A stretch of DNA of 64,000 bases, taken from contig NZ_CP100454.1 of assembly GCF_024228315.1 (NCBI RefSeq), positions 3,472,001 to 3,536,000 of the forward strand, given 5' to 3'. Source of the stretch: Halomarina pelagica (lineage in GTDB: Archaea > Halobacteriota > Halobacteria > Halobacteriales > Haloarculaceae). A program made the translations under genes and the position numbers. Numbering within the stretch: position 1 is the first letter of the stretch; each line of letters begins with the position of its first letter. This document shows, piece after piece, positions 1 to 9,168 of this stretch. Below the pieces are notes generated by a model, which saw nothing but the letters and a program-made list of their open reading frames with translations, did not search any database and had not been told where the DNA came from.

Positions 1-466
1 CCGTGCCGAACATCGCCTCGACGATGATCTCGACCGTGAGGCGGGCCAGTTCGAGGTGGACGTTCATCGTCTCGCCGTCGGTCCACTCATCGAGCGTCGC
101 GGCCGTCTTCTCCGCCATCGTCTCCACGAGTCCGCTGACGCGACCCATGGTGAACGCGGGCTGGGCGAGGCGACGTTGCTCCTCCCAGAAGGTCCCTTCG
201 CTCAGGAGCAGGCCCTTCCCGAGCAGGGCGTGGACCGCCTCGTCCCCGAAGTCCGCCTTGCGGAACGTCGGTTCCTCGGTGACGAGCACGCGCTCCACGT
301 CGTCCGGGTTCGACAGCATGTAGGCGTCGACGGGACCGAGCGTGAACCGCGCCACGTCGCCGTAGGCGCGCCGGACGGCGTCCATGAACGAGAACGGATC
401 GCGAGCGTAGTGGTAGGTGTTGCCCACGACGGGGTAGCCGGAGGGACCGGGGGGCTGGGCTCGCAT
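1..466 (-). CDS. Cytochrome P450, N-terminal part (cut by window edge)
   Basis: About 155 N-terminal residues of a haem mono-oxygenase are visible; the gene continues beyond position 1. Seen: a proline-rich start (PPGPSGYPVVGN), a membrane-free N-terminus, and the C-helix W-x-x-x-R signature in FWEEQRRLAQPAF. Known of the family: this W and R contact the haem propionates. The haem-binding cysteine lies outside the window, so activity cannot be judged. The start ATG at 466 is the first Met before the conserved PPGP segment. It faces away from nothing close; the next gene ends about 45 bp upstream. Substrate unknown. Confidence 0.9.
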   Translation of the reverse strand, partial: MRAQPPGPSGYPVVGNTYHYARDPFSFMDAVRRAYGDVARFTLGPVDAYMLSNPDDVERVLVTEEPTFRKADFGDEAVHALLGKGLLLSEGTFWEEQRRLAQPAFTMGRVSGLVETMAEKTAATLDEWTDGETMNVHLELARLTVEIIVEAMFGT

Positions 467-509
467 ACCGTATCGAGGGTCGCCGCGGACTAAAGGCTTC
501 GTTCGGGGG

Positions 510-1280
510 CTACCGCGACGCCGCGGGCGGGAGGCGAGCGACCACGCGGAGCCGCCGGTAGTCCATCGTCCACGCCTCGCGGTCGGGGTCGTACCGCCCC
601 GCCAGTCGATCCTCGACCGCTCGCGCGACCGCCTCGCGGTCGTCCACGGCGTCGAGGAAGGACCCGCAGAACATCCGGAGCCACTCCCGCAGTCCCTCCG
701 GGCCGTCGAGTTCCGTGGGTCGGTCGAACAGGCGGGCGTACGCGACCTCGAACCCCGCGCGCTCGAGGACGGTCGCGTACGTCCCGACGCTCGGGAAGTA
801 CCACGGGTCGCGGTCGGCCGGATCGACCCCCCTCGCCGCGAGTTCGGCGTGCAGGGCCGTCCGCGCGCTCTCGACGTTGCCCGCCCCGCCCAGTTCGGCG
901 ACGAACCGGCCGCCCGGACGGAGGACGCGCGCCACCTCGCCCGCGACGCGCCCGGCGTCCGCCTCGGGCACCCAGTGGAGCGCGGCGTTCGAGAAGACGG
1001 CGTCGAGGCCGCCCCGGAGGGGGAGCGCGCGGGCGTCCCCCTCGACGAACGCCGCGTCGGGGTGGGCGACCCGCGCCTCCGCCAGCATCGAACGCTCGCG
1101 GTCGACGCCCACCGCGGTCGCCCCCGCGTCCGCGATGGCGGCGGTGAGGTGTCCCGTGCCGCAGCCGAGGTCGAGCACGCGCTCGCCGCGCTCGGGCGCG
1201 AGCAGGTCCAGCACGTCGCGGCCGTACTCGGAGACGAAGCCGTGGCGGTCGTCGTACCGGTCTGCGTCCCAGTCGCTCAT
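510..1280 (-). CDS. Class I SAM-dependent methyltransferase (trans-aconitate methyltransferase-like)
   Basis: A 256-residue soluble methyltransferase. Motif I is VLDLGCGTG at residues 35-43, followed by [14 protein letters not shown] (acidic end of strand 2, ribose contact) and the acidic post-motif region with [11 protein letters not shown]. The overall pattern ([17 protein letters not shown] start, WYFPS and MDYRRL near the C-terminus) resembles Tam-like small-molecule methyltransferases. The start at 1280 gives the family's usual N-terminus; longer in-frame extension upstream would run into sucD. Substrate is not deducible. It lies 53 bp downstream of sucD on the same strand and may share its transcript. 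Confidence 0.88.
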   Translation of the reverse strand: MSDWDADRYDDRHGFVSEYGRDVLDLLAPERGERVLDLGCGTGHLTAAIADAGATAVGVDRERSMLAEARVAHPDAAFVEGDARALPLRGGLDAVFSNAALHWVPEADAGRVAGEVARVLRPGGRFVAELGGAGNVESARTALHAELAARGVDPADRDPWYFPSVGTYATVLERAGFEVAYARLFDRPTELDGPEGLREWLRMFCGSFLDAVDDREAVARAVEDRLAGRYDPDREAWTMDYRRLRVVARLPPAASR

Positions 1281-1333
1281 CGGGTGGCGTGCGGACGCGG
1301 GGACCAAAAAGCGATCGGGTAGGGGGAGGGGGT

Positions 1334-2203
1334 CTACAGGAACTGCTCGACGTTCTCGACGACCTCGTCGGGCGTGTCGCCGACGGGGACGCCCGCGTCG
1401 TTGAGCGCCTGGATCTTGCTCTGGGCGGTGCCGGTCCCCGACCCGGAGACGATGGCACCCGCGTGGCCCATGCGCTTGCCCGGCGGGGCCGTCCGCCCGG
1501 CGATGAAGCCCGCGACGGGCGTGTCCATGTGCTCCTTGATGAAGGCGGCGGCCTCCTCCTCGTCCTCGCCGCCGATCTCGCCGCACATGACGACGGCCTC
1601 GGTCTCGGGGTCGTCCTCGAACAGCGAGAGCGCGTCGACGAAGTCCGTCCCGATGATCGGGTCGCCGCCGATGCCGACGGCGGTGGACTGGCCGATGCCG
1701 CGCTTGGTGAGGTTGTCGACGACCTGGTAGGTCAGGGTACCCGAGCGCGAGACGAGGCCGACGTTCCCCTCGGCGAAGATGTTGCCCGGCAGGATGCCCA
1801 GTTTCGCCTCGCCGGGGGTGATGAGGCCGGGGCAGTTCGGCCCGATCAGCCGGGTGTCGACCTCCGAGAGGCGCTTGTAGACGCGCGCCATGTCCTGCTG
1901 GGGGACGCCCTCGGTGATGGCGACCACGAGGTCGAGGTCGGTGTCGAGCGCCTCGAAGACGGCGTCGGCGGCGAACGCCGGCGGGACGAAGACGACGCTC
2001 GCGTCCGCGTCCTCCTCTTCGACGGCCCCGGCGACGGTGTCGTAGACGGGGATGCCGTTCACGTCCTGTCCGCCCTTTCCGGGGACCGCGCCGGCGACGA
2101 CGTTCGTGCCGTACTCCGCCATCTGCTCGGTGTGGAACTTGCCCTCGCCGCCGGTGATGCCCTGTACCACGACGCGCGTGTCGTTGTCGACCAGAATGCT
2201 CAT
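1334..2203 (-). CDS. sucD: Succinate-CoA ligase (ADP/GDP-forming) alpha subunit
   Basis: 289 residues, full family length. The alpha subunit binds CoA and carries the phosphohistidine intermediate of the TCA-cycle reaction succinyl-CoA + NDP + Pi = succinate + CoA + NTP. Seen: the CoA-binding N-terminal Rossmann fold ([18 protein letters not shown]) and the active-site segment GHAGAI, with the catalytic His at about residue 247. Its ATG overlaps the sucC stop codon (ATGA), so translation is likely coupled to the beta subunit. Very secure assignment. Confidence 0.97.
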   Translation of the reverse strand: MSILVDNDTRVVVQGITGGEGKFHTEQMAEYGTNVVAGAVPGKGGQDVNGIPVYDTVAGAVEEEDADASVVFVPPAFAADAVFEALDTDLDLVVAITEGVPQQDMARVYKRLSEVDTRLIGPNCPGLITPGEAKLGILPGNIFAEGNVGLVSRSGTLTYQVVDNLTKRGIGQSTAVGIGGDPIIGTDFVDALSLFEDDPETEAVVMCGEIGGEDEEEAAAFIKEHMDTPVAGFIAGRTAPPGKRMGHAGAIVSGSGTGTAQSKIQALNDAGVPVGDTPDEVVENVEQFL

Positions 2204-3354
2204 TGTTCACCCTCCGCGTCCGCGAATTCGACGGCACGCTGGACGGCCTCCTCCAGCGTCCCCTCGACCGTCACGAGGTCGGTGTTCAGGATCTCCATGC
2301 CCTCCTCGGCGTTCGTGCCCGCGAGGCGGACGACGACCGGTTTCGGGATCTCCTCGAAGCTCTCCAGCGCCTCGTTGATGCCCTTCGCCACCTCGTCGCC
2401 GCGGGTGATCCCGCCGAAGATGTTGAAGACGACGCTCTCGACGTTCGGGTCGGAGAAGACCATGTCGAGCGCGTTCGTCACGCGCTCGGCCTTCGCGCCG
2501 CCGCCGATGTCGAGGAAGTTGGCGGGCGCGCCGCCGTAGTAGTCCACGAGGTCGAGCGTCGTCATGACGAGGCCCGCGCCGTTGCCGATGATGCCGACGT
2601 CGCCGTCGAGGCGGACGTAGTCGAAGCCGTACTCGTCGGCCTTCGCCTCGAGGTCGTCCCCGTCGACGTCGCCCTCCTCCTCCATCTCCCGGAGGTCGGG
2701 GTGGCGGAACAGCGCGTCGTCGTCGACGTTCATCACGGCGTCGGCGGCGATCACCTCGTCGTCCGCCGTGACCATGAGCGGGTTGACCTCGATGTCGGTC
2801 GCGTCCTTGTCGTCCCAGAGGTCGTAGAGCGTCGTCAGCACCGAGGCGACGTCGCGGGCGACCTCGCGGTCCACGCCCGCGTCGTAGACGGCGTTGCGCG
2901 CCTGGTAGGGGTGCATGCCGAACGAGGGGTCGACGTGGACGCGCGCGATGGCGTCGGGGTCCTCCTCGGCGACCTCCTCGATGTTCACCCCGCCCCGCGT
3001 GGAGACCATGGCGACCGGGCGGCCCACGGTGCGGTCCATCGTGACGCCGACGTAGAGTTCGTCGGTGAAGTCGACGGCCTCCTCGACCAGCACGCTCCCG
3101 ACGTGCAGGCCCTTGAGGTCCATCCCGAGGATGGCGTCGGCGGCCTCGCGCGCCTCCGCCTCGTCGTCGACGAGTTCGATTCCCCCGGCCTTGCCGCGGC
3201 CGCCGACCTGCACCTGCGCCTTGACGGCCACGGGGTAGCCGATGCGCCCCGCGGCGTCGACGACCTCGTCGACGGTCTCGGCGAGTTCCGACTCGGGGAC
3301 CGGAATGCCCGCCTCGGCGAATACTCCCTTCGCCTGATATTCGTGAAGCTTCAT
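2200..3354 (-). CDS. sucC: Succinate-CoA ligase beta subunit
   Basis: 384 residues, full length, ATP-grasp fold. It begins [20 protein letters not shown], the standard beta-subunit N-terminus, and contains [16 protein letters not shown] (nucleotide-binding strand) and EVNPLMV (metal ligands). The C-terminal half with [12 protein letters not shown] and FNIFGGITR is the succinate/CoA ligase domain. It is the first gene of a sucC-sucD operon, with a 4-bp overlap. The start at 3354 is chosen because the family motif starts there and a TATA-like box sits about 29 bp upstream; the in-frame extension to 3699 is proline/serine/arginine nonsense. Confidence 0.97.
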   Translation of the reverse strand: MKLHEYQAKGVFAEAGIPVPESELAETVDEVVDAAGRIGYPVAVKAQVQVGGRGKAGGIELVDDEAEAREAADAILGMDLKGLHVGSVLVEEAVDFTDELYVGVTMDRTVGRPVAMVSTRGGVNIEEVAEEDPDAIARVHVDPSFGMHPYQARNAVYDAGVDREVARDVASVLTTLYDLWDDKDATDIEVNPLMVTADDEVIAADAVMNVDDDALFRHPDLREMEEEGDVDGDDLEAKADEYGFDYVRLDGDVGIIGNGAGLVMTTLDLVDYYGGAPANFLDIGGGAKAERVTNALDMVFSDPNVESVVFNIFGGITRGDEVAKGINEALESFEEIPKPVVVRLAGTNAEEGMEILNTDLVTVEGTLEEAVQRAVEFADAEGEQ

Positions 3355-3380
3355 CAGGCGGAACCGGGACTGGCGGGCGC

Positions 3381-3387
3381 ATAAATC
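3381..3387 (-). promoter_or_regulatory. TATA-like box of the sucCD operon
   Basis: On the minus strand the sequence reads GATTTAT, centred about 30 bp before the sucC ATG. This spacing fits a leaderless haloarchaeal transcript that begins at or next to the start codon. Confidence 0.5.
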
Positions 3388-3854
3388 CCGCCGGTTCGGT
3401 GGCAGCACCCACGCGCCCCGGTGACGGGGGCGACGACGGGACGACGAGGGGAACGAGGGGAGTGACGAAGACGAGACGGGACGGGATAGGACGAGACGAG
3501 ACGGGACGAGAGGGGAGGAGACGAGAGACAGTGATAGGGACGGCGACCGGCGGAGGAGACGCGACGGCCGCACCCTCTGGTCGCCGTCGGAACTGGGGGG
3601 ACGTCCGTCGAGAACGACGGCGGGGGGGAGACCGCCGATCGTTCGATGTAAGCCACGAGCGCGCGACGTGCGTCGCGTCGACCGCCGAGAGGATGCCAAC
3701 GGTTAGTACAGCTTCACAGCTGGTGCCGATGTGGCCGTCGACGCCACGCGAGCGCGCAACACCCAACCGCAGTGAACCTGCGTCGGGTATCCGACGTGTC
3801 ACGACCTCCATTGATAAATTCTCGGATTGCGGAAATCTGAGGCGGACGAACGGA
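3388..3854. other. Intergenic region with a purine-only-like GA tract
   Basis: No gene is supported here. Between about 3434 and 3535 the plus strand is built almost only of G, A and interspersed C in short units of the form GACGAGACGGGA, a strongly strand-biased low-complexity tract of about 100 bp. Long open frames across it are composition artefacts. Near 3811-3835 there is an AT-rich patch (TGATAAATTC) but no gene follows it in either direction at the right distance. Confidence 0.6.
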
Positions 3855-4181
3855 TCAGGGACGAGAGCGGAAGACCCCGATCCCGCCGACGACGAGGCCG
3901 AGGACGACGAAGACGGCGGCCCACTGGACGAGGACGCTCACGGTGTAGCTCGTGCAGCCGTTCGAGACGACGATCTCGGGGCGTACGAGGCCGGAGAGCG
4001 GCGTCTCGCGGAGCAGGGAGACGGGGACGAGGTCGAACCGTGCGATCGAGTACTGCGGATCGACTCCGGGTCGGCACGCCGCCGTCGTGCGAGCGCTCCC
4101 GATTCCGAAGACCACGGCGACGACGCTCCCGAGGAACAGCCCGAACCCGAACAGCGACGTGCCGACGCGTTTCAGCCCCAT
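3855..4181 (-). CDS. Small two-TM membrane protein, unknown function
   Basis: 108 residues from the ATG at 4181, which puts a hydrophobic helix (about residues 5-25, FGLFLGSVVAVVFGIG) at the N-terminus; a second helix lies at about 80-102 (VLVQWAAVFVVLGLVVGGIG). Between them is an extracytoplasmic-size loop with two cysteines (AACRPG and SNGCTS) that could form a disulfide. The frame is open further upstream to 4283, but that part is charged and overlaps an inverted repeat, so I prefer the shorter start. No family recognised. Confidence 0.6.
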   Translation of the reverse strand: MGLKRVGTSLFGFGLFLGSVVAVVFGIGSARTTAACRPGVDPQYSIARFDLVPVSLLRETPLSGLVRPEIVVSNGCTSYTVSVLVQWAAVFVVLGLVVGGIGVFRSRP

Positions 4182-4229
4182 GTCGTCCGCATCGAAACCC
4201 GCCGACAAACCCCTTTCGCGTCGGCGCTC

Positions 4230-4309
4230 ATCGCGAGTATCGTACGTCGTGATAGATCCCACGACCGACGATCGGTCGCGCATCCCTCCACAGGTACGAT
4301 ACTCGCGAT
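4230..4309. repeat. 16-bp perfect inverted repeat with nested hairpin
   Basis: ATCGCGAGTATCGTAC at 4230-4245 is matched by its exact reverse complement at 4294-4309. Inside the 48-nt loop a second hairpin has 7-bp arms CGACCGA/TCGGTCG. The right arm contains the stop codon of the zinc-ribbon gene (4309-4509), so the element can act as its terminator or as a processing structure; a protein-binding operator for the downstream membrane gene is also possible. Confidence 0.6.
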
Positions 4310-4509
4310 CAAGTGCGGTCGGCGTACCACCGGACGAGGTGACAGGTCGGACAGACGTACGCCTCGACGGTCAGCATCGCGGCCGGTCCGATCGCCCGAC
4401 GCCGCGCCCGCTCGGTCACGAGCGTCAGCCGGTCGCCCTCGGAGGAGGTGACGGGTTCGGCCCGGATCATTGAGACGTCGCAGTCGGGACAGCGGGTGTC
4501 GATGCTCAT
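4309..4509 (-). CDS. Small zinc-ribbon protein
   Basis: 66 residues from the ATG at 4509. It has two CxxC pairs, CPDC near residue 7 and CPTC near residue 57, with a charged helix-like middle, the layout of a single zinc ribbon. Small zinc-ribbon proteins of this kind are abundant in haloarchaea and mostly uncharacterised. Its stop codon lies in the right arm of the 4230-4309 inverted repeat. It is divergent from the quinone-reductase-like gene at 4650. Confidence 0.75.
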   Translation of the reverse strand: MSIDTRCPDCDVSMIRAEPVTSSEGDRLTLVTERARRRAIGPAAMLTVEAYVCPTCHLVRWYADRT

Positions 4510-4618
4510 GCCGGCGGTACGGCGCGGGGGCACAAATCGTTACACCTGAGCGGGATCGGTCCACGCCGAGTACGTATCCCTCGCGGCGACTGTCGCCGCT
4601 CCCGGACCGGTCGGATGG

Positions 4619-4625
4619 CTTTATC
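4619..4625 (+). promoter_or_regulatory. TATA-like box for the quinone-reductase-like gene
   Basis: CTTTATC ends about 25 bp before the ATG at 4650, the expected spacing for a leaderless transcript. Confidence 0.45.
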
Positions 4626-4649
4626 GCCCCCCGCGTCCTCGTGGCGGCC

Positions 4650-5603
4650 ATGCGCGCGATTCGCTACCACGAGACCGGTGGCCCGGAGGTACTGCAACTC
4701 GACGACCTCGACGCGCCCGACCCGGGCCACGGCGAGGTCCGCATCGAGGCCCGCGCGATCGGCGTCAACCCCGTCGACACCTACTTCCGCACGGGCGAGT
4801 ACGCGCCGCCCGAACTCCCGATGATCCCGGGGTCCGACGTGGCGGGCGTGGTGGACGCCGTCGGCGAGGGCGTCGACGGGTTCGCCGAGGGGGACCGCGT
4901 CTACGCGACCGGCCTCGGGAGCGACCGCCAGGGGACGTACGCGGAGCGCGTGGTCGCGCCGGCCGGCCTCGTCGCCGAACTCCCCGAGGGGGTCTCGTTC
5001 GCGGAGGGGGCGGCGATGGCGCTCGTCGGCGTGACGGCGTGGCAGGCGCTCGTCTTCCACGCCGGGCTCGAACCCGCCGAGACGTGTCTCGTCCACGGCG
5101 GGAGCGGCGGGGTCGGCCACGTCGCCGTCCAGCTGGCCGCCGCGACTGGCGCGCGGGTCGTCACGACCGCGAGCGAGGCGTACCACGACCACCTGCGCGA
5201 CCTCGGCGCGCACGCGGTGCTCGACTACCGCCGGGACGACCTCGCGGACGCCGTCCGGTCGGCGGGCGCGCCGGACGTGATCCTCGATACGATCACGAAC
5301 GAGTACTTCCCGTTCGACGCGGAGGTGGCCGCGGAGCGCGCCCGGATCGTCGGCATCGGGAACACCGCCTCGGAGGCGACCGTCCCGATGGGGCCGTCGA
5401 AGGGCAAGGACCTGCGCTTCCAGCTGATGAGCATGTACAACACCGACGACACGAGCGCCGTCCTCTCGCGGCTCGCGCGGCTGATGGCGACCGGGTCGGT
5501 GGTCCCCGAGGTCGCCCGCACCTACCCGCTCGCGGAGGCGAGCCGGGCCCAGCGCGACGTGCTGGGCGAGAGCTTCCTCGGGAAACTCGTCCTCGAACCG
5601 TGA
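4650..5603 (+). CDS. NADPH:quinone reductase-like oxidoreductase (zinc-free MDR family)
   Basis: 317 residues, full length for the medium-chain dehydrogenase/reductase superfamily. The N-terminal GroES-like domain has GVNPVDTYFRTG, and the Rossmann domain carries the nucleotide-binding HGGSGGVGHVAVQLA at about residues 148-162. The catalytic zinc ligands of alcohol dehydrogenases are absent, which points to the quinone oxidoreductase (QOR) branch. Likely NADPH-dependent reduction of quinones or enones; the true substrate is unknown. The ATG at 4650 follows a TATA-like box and starts at the conserved MRAIRYHETGGPEVL. Confidence 0.9.
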   Translation: MRAIRYHETGGPEVLQLDDLDAPDPGHGEVRIEARAIGVNPVDTYFRTGEYAPPELPMIPGSDVAGVVDAVGEGVDGFAEGDRVYATGLGSDRQGTYAERVVAPAGLVAELPEGVSFAEGAAMALVGVTAWQALVFHAGLEPAETCLVHGGSGGVGHVAVQLAAATGARVVTTASEAYHDHLRDLGAHAVLDYRRDDLADAVRSAGAPDVILDTITNEYFPFDAEVAAERARIVGIGNTASEATVPMGPSKGKDLRFQLMSMYNTDDTSAVLSRLARLMATGSVVPEVARTYPLAEASRAQRDVLGESFLGKLVLEP

Positions 5604-5651
5604 TCGCGAGCGCGACGTAGGTTTATCCGCCCGGCGACCGTCCGTGATCGC

Positions 5652-6362
5652 ATGTCCCACACCTTCGACTTCGGCGGACAGGTCGCGCTGGTCACGGGCG
5701 CGAGCGGCGCGCTCGGAAGCGCCGTCTGCGAGGCGTTCCGCGACGCGGGCGCGACCGTCGCCGCGGCGGACGTCGTCGAACCGAGCGACGAGGACGCCCT
5801 GCTGGACGCGGGCGAGGGCGTCCACTTCTACGAGGCCGACTTCACCGACGAGGACGACGTCGCGCGGGTGATCGGGGAGGTCGCGGACGACCACGGACGA
5901 CTCGACGCGCTCTGTAACGTCGCGGGGACCTGGCGCGGCGGCGACGCCATCGAGTCGACCGACGTGGAGACGTTCGATCTCCTCTTCGACGTGAACCTGA
6001 AGACGATGTTCCTCGCCTCGAAGCACGCCCTCCCGCACCTGACGGAGACGGAGGGGTCGATCGTCTCGGTCTCCGCCCGCTCCTCGCTCGAGGGCGGCGA
6101 GGGGGACGGTCCCTACCGCGCCTCGAAGGCGGGCGTGCGACTGCTCACCGAGACGATCGCCGAGGAGAACCGGGGCGTCGTCCGCGCGAACGCCATCATG
6201 CCGAGCGTGATCGACACCCCGGCGAACCGCGAGATGATGCCCGAGGCCGACCACGAGACGTGGGTCGACCCCGCCGACATCGCCGAGGTGGTCCTGTTCC
6301 TCTGCTCGGACGCGGCGAGCGTCACCAGCGGCGCGGCGGTCCCCGTCTACGGCGAGGCGTAG
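5652..6362 (+). CDS. Short-chain dehydrogenase/reductase (SDR)
   Basis: 236 residues, classical SDR length. TGASGALG at about residues 15-22 is the NAD(P)-binding TGxxxGxG motif, CNVAG is the NNAG-like motif, and the catalytic Ser/Tyr/Lys are in VSARSS and YRASK. It follows the QOR-like gene by 48 bp; a TTTATC box at about 5621 suggests its own leaderless promoter. Substrate not predictable. Confidence 0.93.
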   Translation: MSHTFDFGGQVALVTGASGALGSAVCEAFRDAGATVAAADVVEPSDEDALLDAGEGVHFYEADFTDEDDVARVIGEVADDHGRLDALCNVAGTWRGGDAIESTDVETFDLLFDVNLKTMFLASKHALPHLTETEGSIVSVSARSSLEGGEGDGPYRASKAGVRLLTETIAEENRGVVRANAIMPSVIDTPANREMMPEADHETWVDPADIAEVVLFLCSDAASVTSGAAVPVYGEA

Positions 6363-6395
6363 CCGCGATTAGCGGAACGGGCGTGGTGGATGGGC

Positions 6396-6436
6396 GTGTG
6401 AGGGGTCGCCGTGTGAGGGATCGCCGTGTGAAGGAT
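6396..6436. repeat. 15-bp tandem repeat between convergent genes
   Basis: GTGTGAGGGGTCGCC at 6396-6410 is followed by GTGTGAGGGATCGCC at 6411-6425 and the start of a third unit, GTGTGAAGGA. It lies in the gap between the SDR gene and the convergent membrane gene. Confidence 0.7.
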
Positions 6437-6484
6437 GGATGTGCGGAGGCGAGCGAGGGCGGGCAGACGACGCCCGTTCCCCCC

Positions 6485-7513
6485 TCACCTCCCGTCGCTC
6501 CCCATCGACGACCGTTCCTCCGGGGGGATGAACGGCCCGACGGAGACGCTGAACAGCGAGACGGTGGCGATCCGGATCATGTACGCGCCGAGGAGGGCGA
6601 CCGGCGAGGCGATGATCGCGAAGGCGACGCTCACCACGACGGGGAGGAGTCCCGCCGGGATCGCCACGTCCGAGCGCGTCTCGACGAGCGTCAGCCAGAC
6701 GGTGACGAGCAGCGCGAACAGCCCGAGGAAGACGAGCCGTCGCGAGAGCCGGGCGAGGTCGCGCTGGATGGCCATCGTCTTGAAGAACTGGCGCATGATC
6801 GCGATCGCCTTCAGGAGTTCGTACACCTTCTCGAGGTGATCGTTCGCCTCCGCGGGGAGGAGGTGGTGACGCTGTTTCAGGACGTGCTTCGTCGCGACGA
6901 GGTTGTCGGCGTAGGCCGGACCGAGCAGGGAGGAGAGCAGCGCGACCGTACTCCCGTCGTGCTCGTACGTGTCGGCGAGACCGTCGGCGTACCCCTCCAT
7001 GGCCGAGAGGTACTCGTCGAGCGTCCCCTCCCCGTCCGCCGAGTTCCCCGCCATCGACGCCCGGAGTCGATCGATCTGCTCCCCCATCGTCCGCCCGACG
7101 AACGCGATGAACGTCGCCGGGTCGTTCGGGCTGGACGGCCGGTCGGCGACGTCCTCGACGGTCGATCGGAAGTCGATCGTCGCGTCCAGGCGCTCGCCGA
7201 GGCCGTTCGGCGAGCCGAAGACGCGCGACAGGATGAGCTGGTTGATCGAGAGCGCGACGGTGATGAGCGTCAGCAGGCCGGACGTGATCCCGCTCCCGAG
7301 GAGCGTCGGAAGCGTCGATCCCGGACCGACGAGGAGCAGGTCGAACTGGATGAGGAGGTACGTGAGCGCGCCGACCGCGGCGCTGAGGACGCCGGTGATG
7401 ACGAGGCGGTTACCGTCGACGAGCACCCACTCCACGGCGGGGCCGGACGTACCCCGGTAGTCGGTCCCGATTGCGCTGGCCAGTCGAATATGTCTCGACT
7501 CGTCCCCGTCCAC
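6485..7513 (-). CDS. Membrane protein of unknown function, about four TM helices
   Basis: 342 residues. Hydrophobic helices lie at about 37-58 (LVITGVLSAAVGALTYLLIQ), 72-95, 252-275 (LVFLGLFALLVTVWLTLV) and 285-310, with a long soluble middle (about 100-250) rich in charged and helical segments. The paired helices at both ends with a central cytosolic or external domain suggest a dimeric membrane protein, but no motif identifies a function. It is divergent from the SNF transporter gene. Confidence 0.75.
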   Translation of the reverse strand: MDGDESRHIRLASAIGTDYRGTSGPAVEWVLVDGNRLVITGVLSAAVGALTYLLIQFDLLLVGPGSTLPTLLGSGITSGLLTLITVALSINQLILSRVFGSPNGLGERLDATIDFRSTVEDVADRPSSPNDPATFIAFVGRTMGEQIDRLRASMAGNSADGEGTLDEYLSAMEGYADGLADTYEHDGSTVALLSSLLGPAYADNLVATKHVLKQRHHLLPAEANDHLEKVYELLKAIAIMRQFFKTMAIQRDLARLSRRLVFLGLFALLVTVWLTLVETRSDVAIPAGLLPVVVSVAFAIIASPVALLGAYMIRIATVSLFSVSVGPFIPPEERSSMGSDGR

Positions 7514-7563
7514 TCGCGACCCTCGCCGCGCCGAGCACTAAGACGGTCACCTTGCAATTGCGT

Positions 7564-7587
7564 CCCGGCGCGGCGAGTCGCGCCGGG
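7564..7587. promoter_or_regulatory. 9-bp stem hairpin in the divergent intergenic region
   Basis: CCCGGCGCG and CGCGCCGGG form perfect arms around GCGAGT, between the starts of the membrane gene (7513, minus) and the SNF gene (7690, plus). It may be an operator or only a GC-rich chance palindrome. Confidence 0.4.
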
Positions 7588-7655
7588 GATCGCCGCTTGC
7601 CCCGTCGGAGATCGGCTCCGCCTCCACCGCCGTCCGCGTCACGGAGTTTCGTGGT

Positions 7656-7662
7656 GTTTATA
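7656..7662 (+). promoter_or_regulatory. TATA-like box of the SNF transporter gene
   Basis: GTTTATA ends 27 bp upstream of the ATG at 7690, so the transcript is expected to be leaderless. Confidence 0.55.
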
Positions 7663-7689
7663 GGCGGTCTCCGTGTGCACGTTTCAAAC

Positions 7690-9027
7690 ATGGTAGAACG
7701 AGAGACATGGGCTACGAGAGTCGGGTTCATACTGGCGGCCATCGGGAGCGCCGTCGGTCTCGGGAACATCTGGCGATTCCCGTTCCAGACGGCCTCCTCC
7801 GGCGGGTCCGCGTTCCTCGCGGTGTACCTGCTCGCCGTGGTCGTCATCGGCATACCGGCGCTGCTCGCCGAGTTCGTCATCGGCCGCCGAACGCACCTCG
7901 ACGCGATCAACGCCTTCAAACGACTCGGTCGGTCGCAGTGGTTATTCGTCGGCGCGCTCGGTATCGTCGGGAGCTTCTGGACGCTCTCGTACTACAGCGT
8001 CGTCGGCGGCTGGGTCATCCGGTACGTCGTCGGGAGCCTCAACGGAAACGCGCTCGTCGCCCCGGGGGACTACTTCGGAGCGGTCTCGGCGGGCCCGGAG
8101 GCCGTCGCCTTCCACGCGGCCTTCATGCTCATCACGGTCGTCATCGTCGCCCTCGGCATCGAGCGCGGCATCGAACTCGCGACGAAGTTCATGGTACCGA
8201 GCATCGTCGTCCTCCTGCTCGGCCTGGCCGTCTTCGCCGCGACCCTCCCGGGGGCGGGTCAGGGCTACGAGTTCCTGTTCTCGTTCGAGCCGGGGGCGAT
8301 CGCCTCGAACGCGAGTACCGTCATCCCGGCGGCGGTCGGCCAGGCGCTGTTCTCGCTCTCGGTCGGGTTCAGCGTGATGATCACCTACGCGTCCTACATC
8401 GGAAAGGACGACAATCTCTTCACCGACGGCGTCACCATCGCCGTCTCGAACACGTTCGTCGGCGTACTCGCCGGCCTCGTCGTCCTCCCGCTGCTCGCGA
8501 CGCAGACCGGTAATCCGGGCGAGGGCGGCCCGGGTGCCGTGTTCGTCGCCATCCCGACCGCGCTGGCGAACCTGCCGCTCGGCCGGGTCGTCGGCGTCGT
8601 GTTCTTCCTCGTCGTCCTCATCGCGGCGCTGTCGTCCTCGATCAGCCTGCTCGAGGCGGTCACCTCGTACCTCGTCGATCAGGGGCTCTCGCGGGTGCCG
8701 ACCGCGGCCGGGCTCGGCGCGATCATCTTCCTGCTCGGCGTCCCCTCCGCGTGGGACACCGCGTGGCTCAGCTGGTTCGACGGCATCGCGGTCGCGCTGT
8801 TCCTGCCGATCACCGTCCTCCTGGTCGTCGTCTTCGTCGGCTGGGTCATGGGCCGCGACGCGATGGACGAACTGCGACAGGGGATGGGAAGCGACGGGAT
8901 CGCCCCGCTGTGGCTCTGGGCGCTGCGGACGGTCGTGCTCCTGGCGGTCATCGGCGTCGTCGCGCTCAACCTCTACGACCTGTTTCTCACGCCCGAGAAG
9001 GGGGTCTACATCGTACCGCCGCTCTGA
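7690..9027 (+). CDS. Sodium-dependent transporter, SNF/NSS family
   Basis: 445 residues with about 11-12 hydrophobic helices. The N-terminus (WATRVGFILAAIGSAVGLGN, then IWRFPFQ) is the hallmark TM1 of neurotransmitter:sodium symporters, including the unwound Na+/substrate region. Known of the family: Na+-coupled uptake of amino acids or related solutes, LeuT fold. The start was chosen at the conserved MVERETWATR, which also matches the upstream TATA box; longer frames upstream are not hydrophobic. The substrate is unknown, and a haloarchaeal cell would drive it with its large sodium gradient. Confidence 0.95.
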   Translation: MVERETWATRVGFILAAIGSAVGLGNIWRFPFQTASSGGSAFLAVYLLAVVVIGIPALLAEFVIGRRTHLDAINAFKRLGRSQWLFVGALGIVGSFWTLSYYSVVGGWVIRYVVGSLNGNALVAPGDYFGAVSAGPEAVAFHAAFMLITVVIVALGIERGIELATKFMVPSIVVLLLGLAVFAATLPGAGQGYEFLFSFEPGAIASNASTVIPAAVGQALFSLSVGFSVMITYASYIGKDDNLFTDGVTIAVSNTFVGVLAGLVVLPLLATQTGNPGEGGPGAVFVAIPTALANLPLGRVVGVVFFLVVLIAALSSSISLLEAVTSYLVDQGLSRVPTAAGLGAIIFLLGVPSAWDTAWLSWFDGIAVALFLPITVLLVVVFVGWVMGRDAMDELRQGMGSDGIAPLWLWALRTVVLLAVIGVVALNLYDLFLTPEKGVYIVPPL

Positions 9028-9105
9028 GAGACGGACGGTCACGCCCTCCGGCACCGCCGACGTGACAGCCGTCGGTATATACGTCCGCCCGACCTAGAGG
9101 CGACG

Positions 9106-9168
9106 ATGAACGCCGTGCTCGGTCCCCGGCACCGTCCGTCGAGCGACGCTCCGAGCCGGGGGCGATGA
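9106..9168 (+). CDS. Possible 20-residue upstream ORF overlapping the next start
   Basis: A TATA-like GGTATATAC at 9074-9082 points to a transcript starting at about 9106, where an ATG opens a 20-codon frame. Its TGA (9166-9168) overlaps the ATG of the next gene (ATGA at 9165). This is the geometry of a translated leader with termination-reinitiation. It could equally be an untranslated 60-nt leader. Confidence 0.35.
   Translation: MNAVLGPRHRPSSDAPSRGR

Noticed and set aside
2203-3384. Long plus-strand open frame opposite sucC
   Set aside because: It is the antisense of a certain sucC with Val/Asp/Arg-biased nonsense, a normal shadow in GC-rich DNA.
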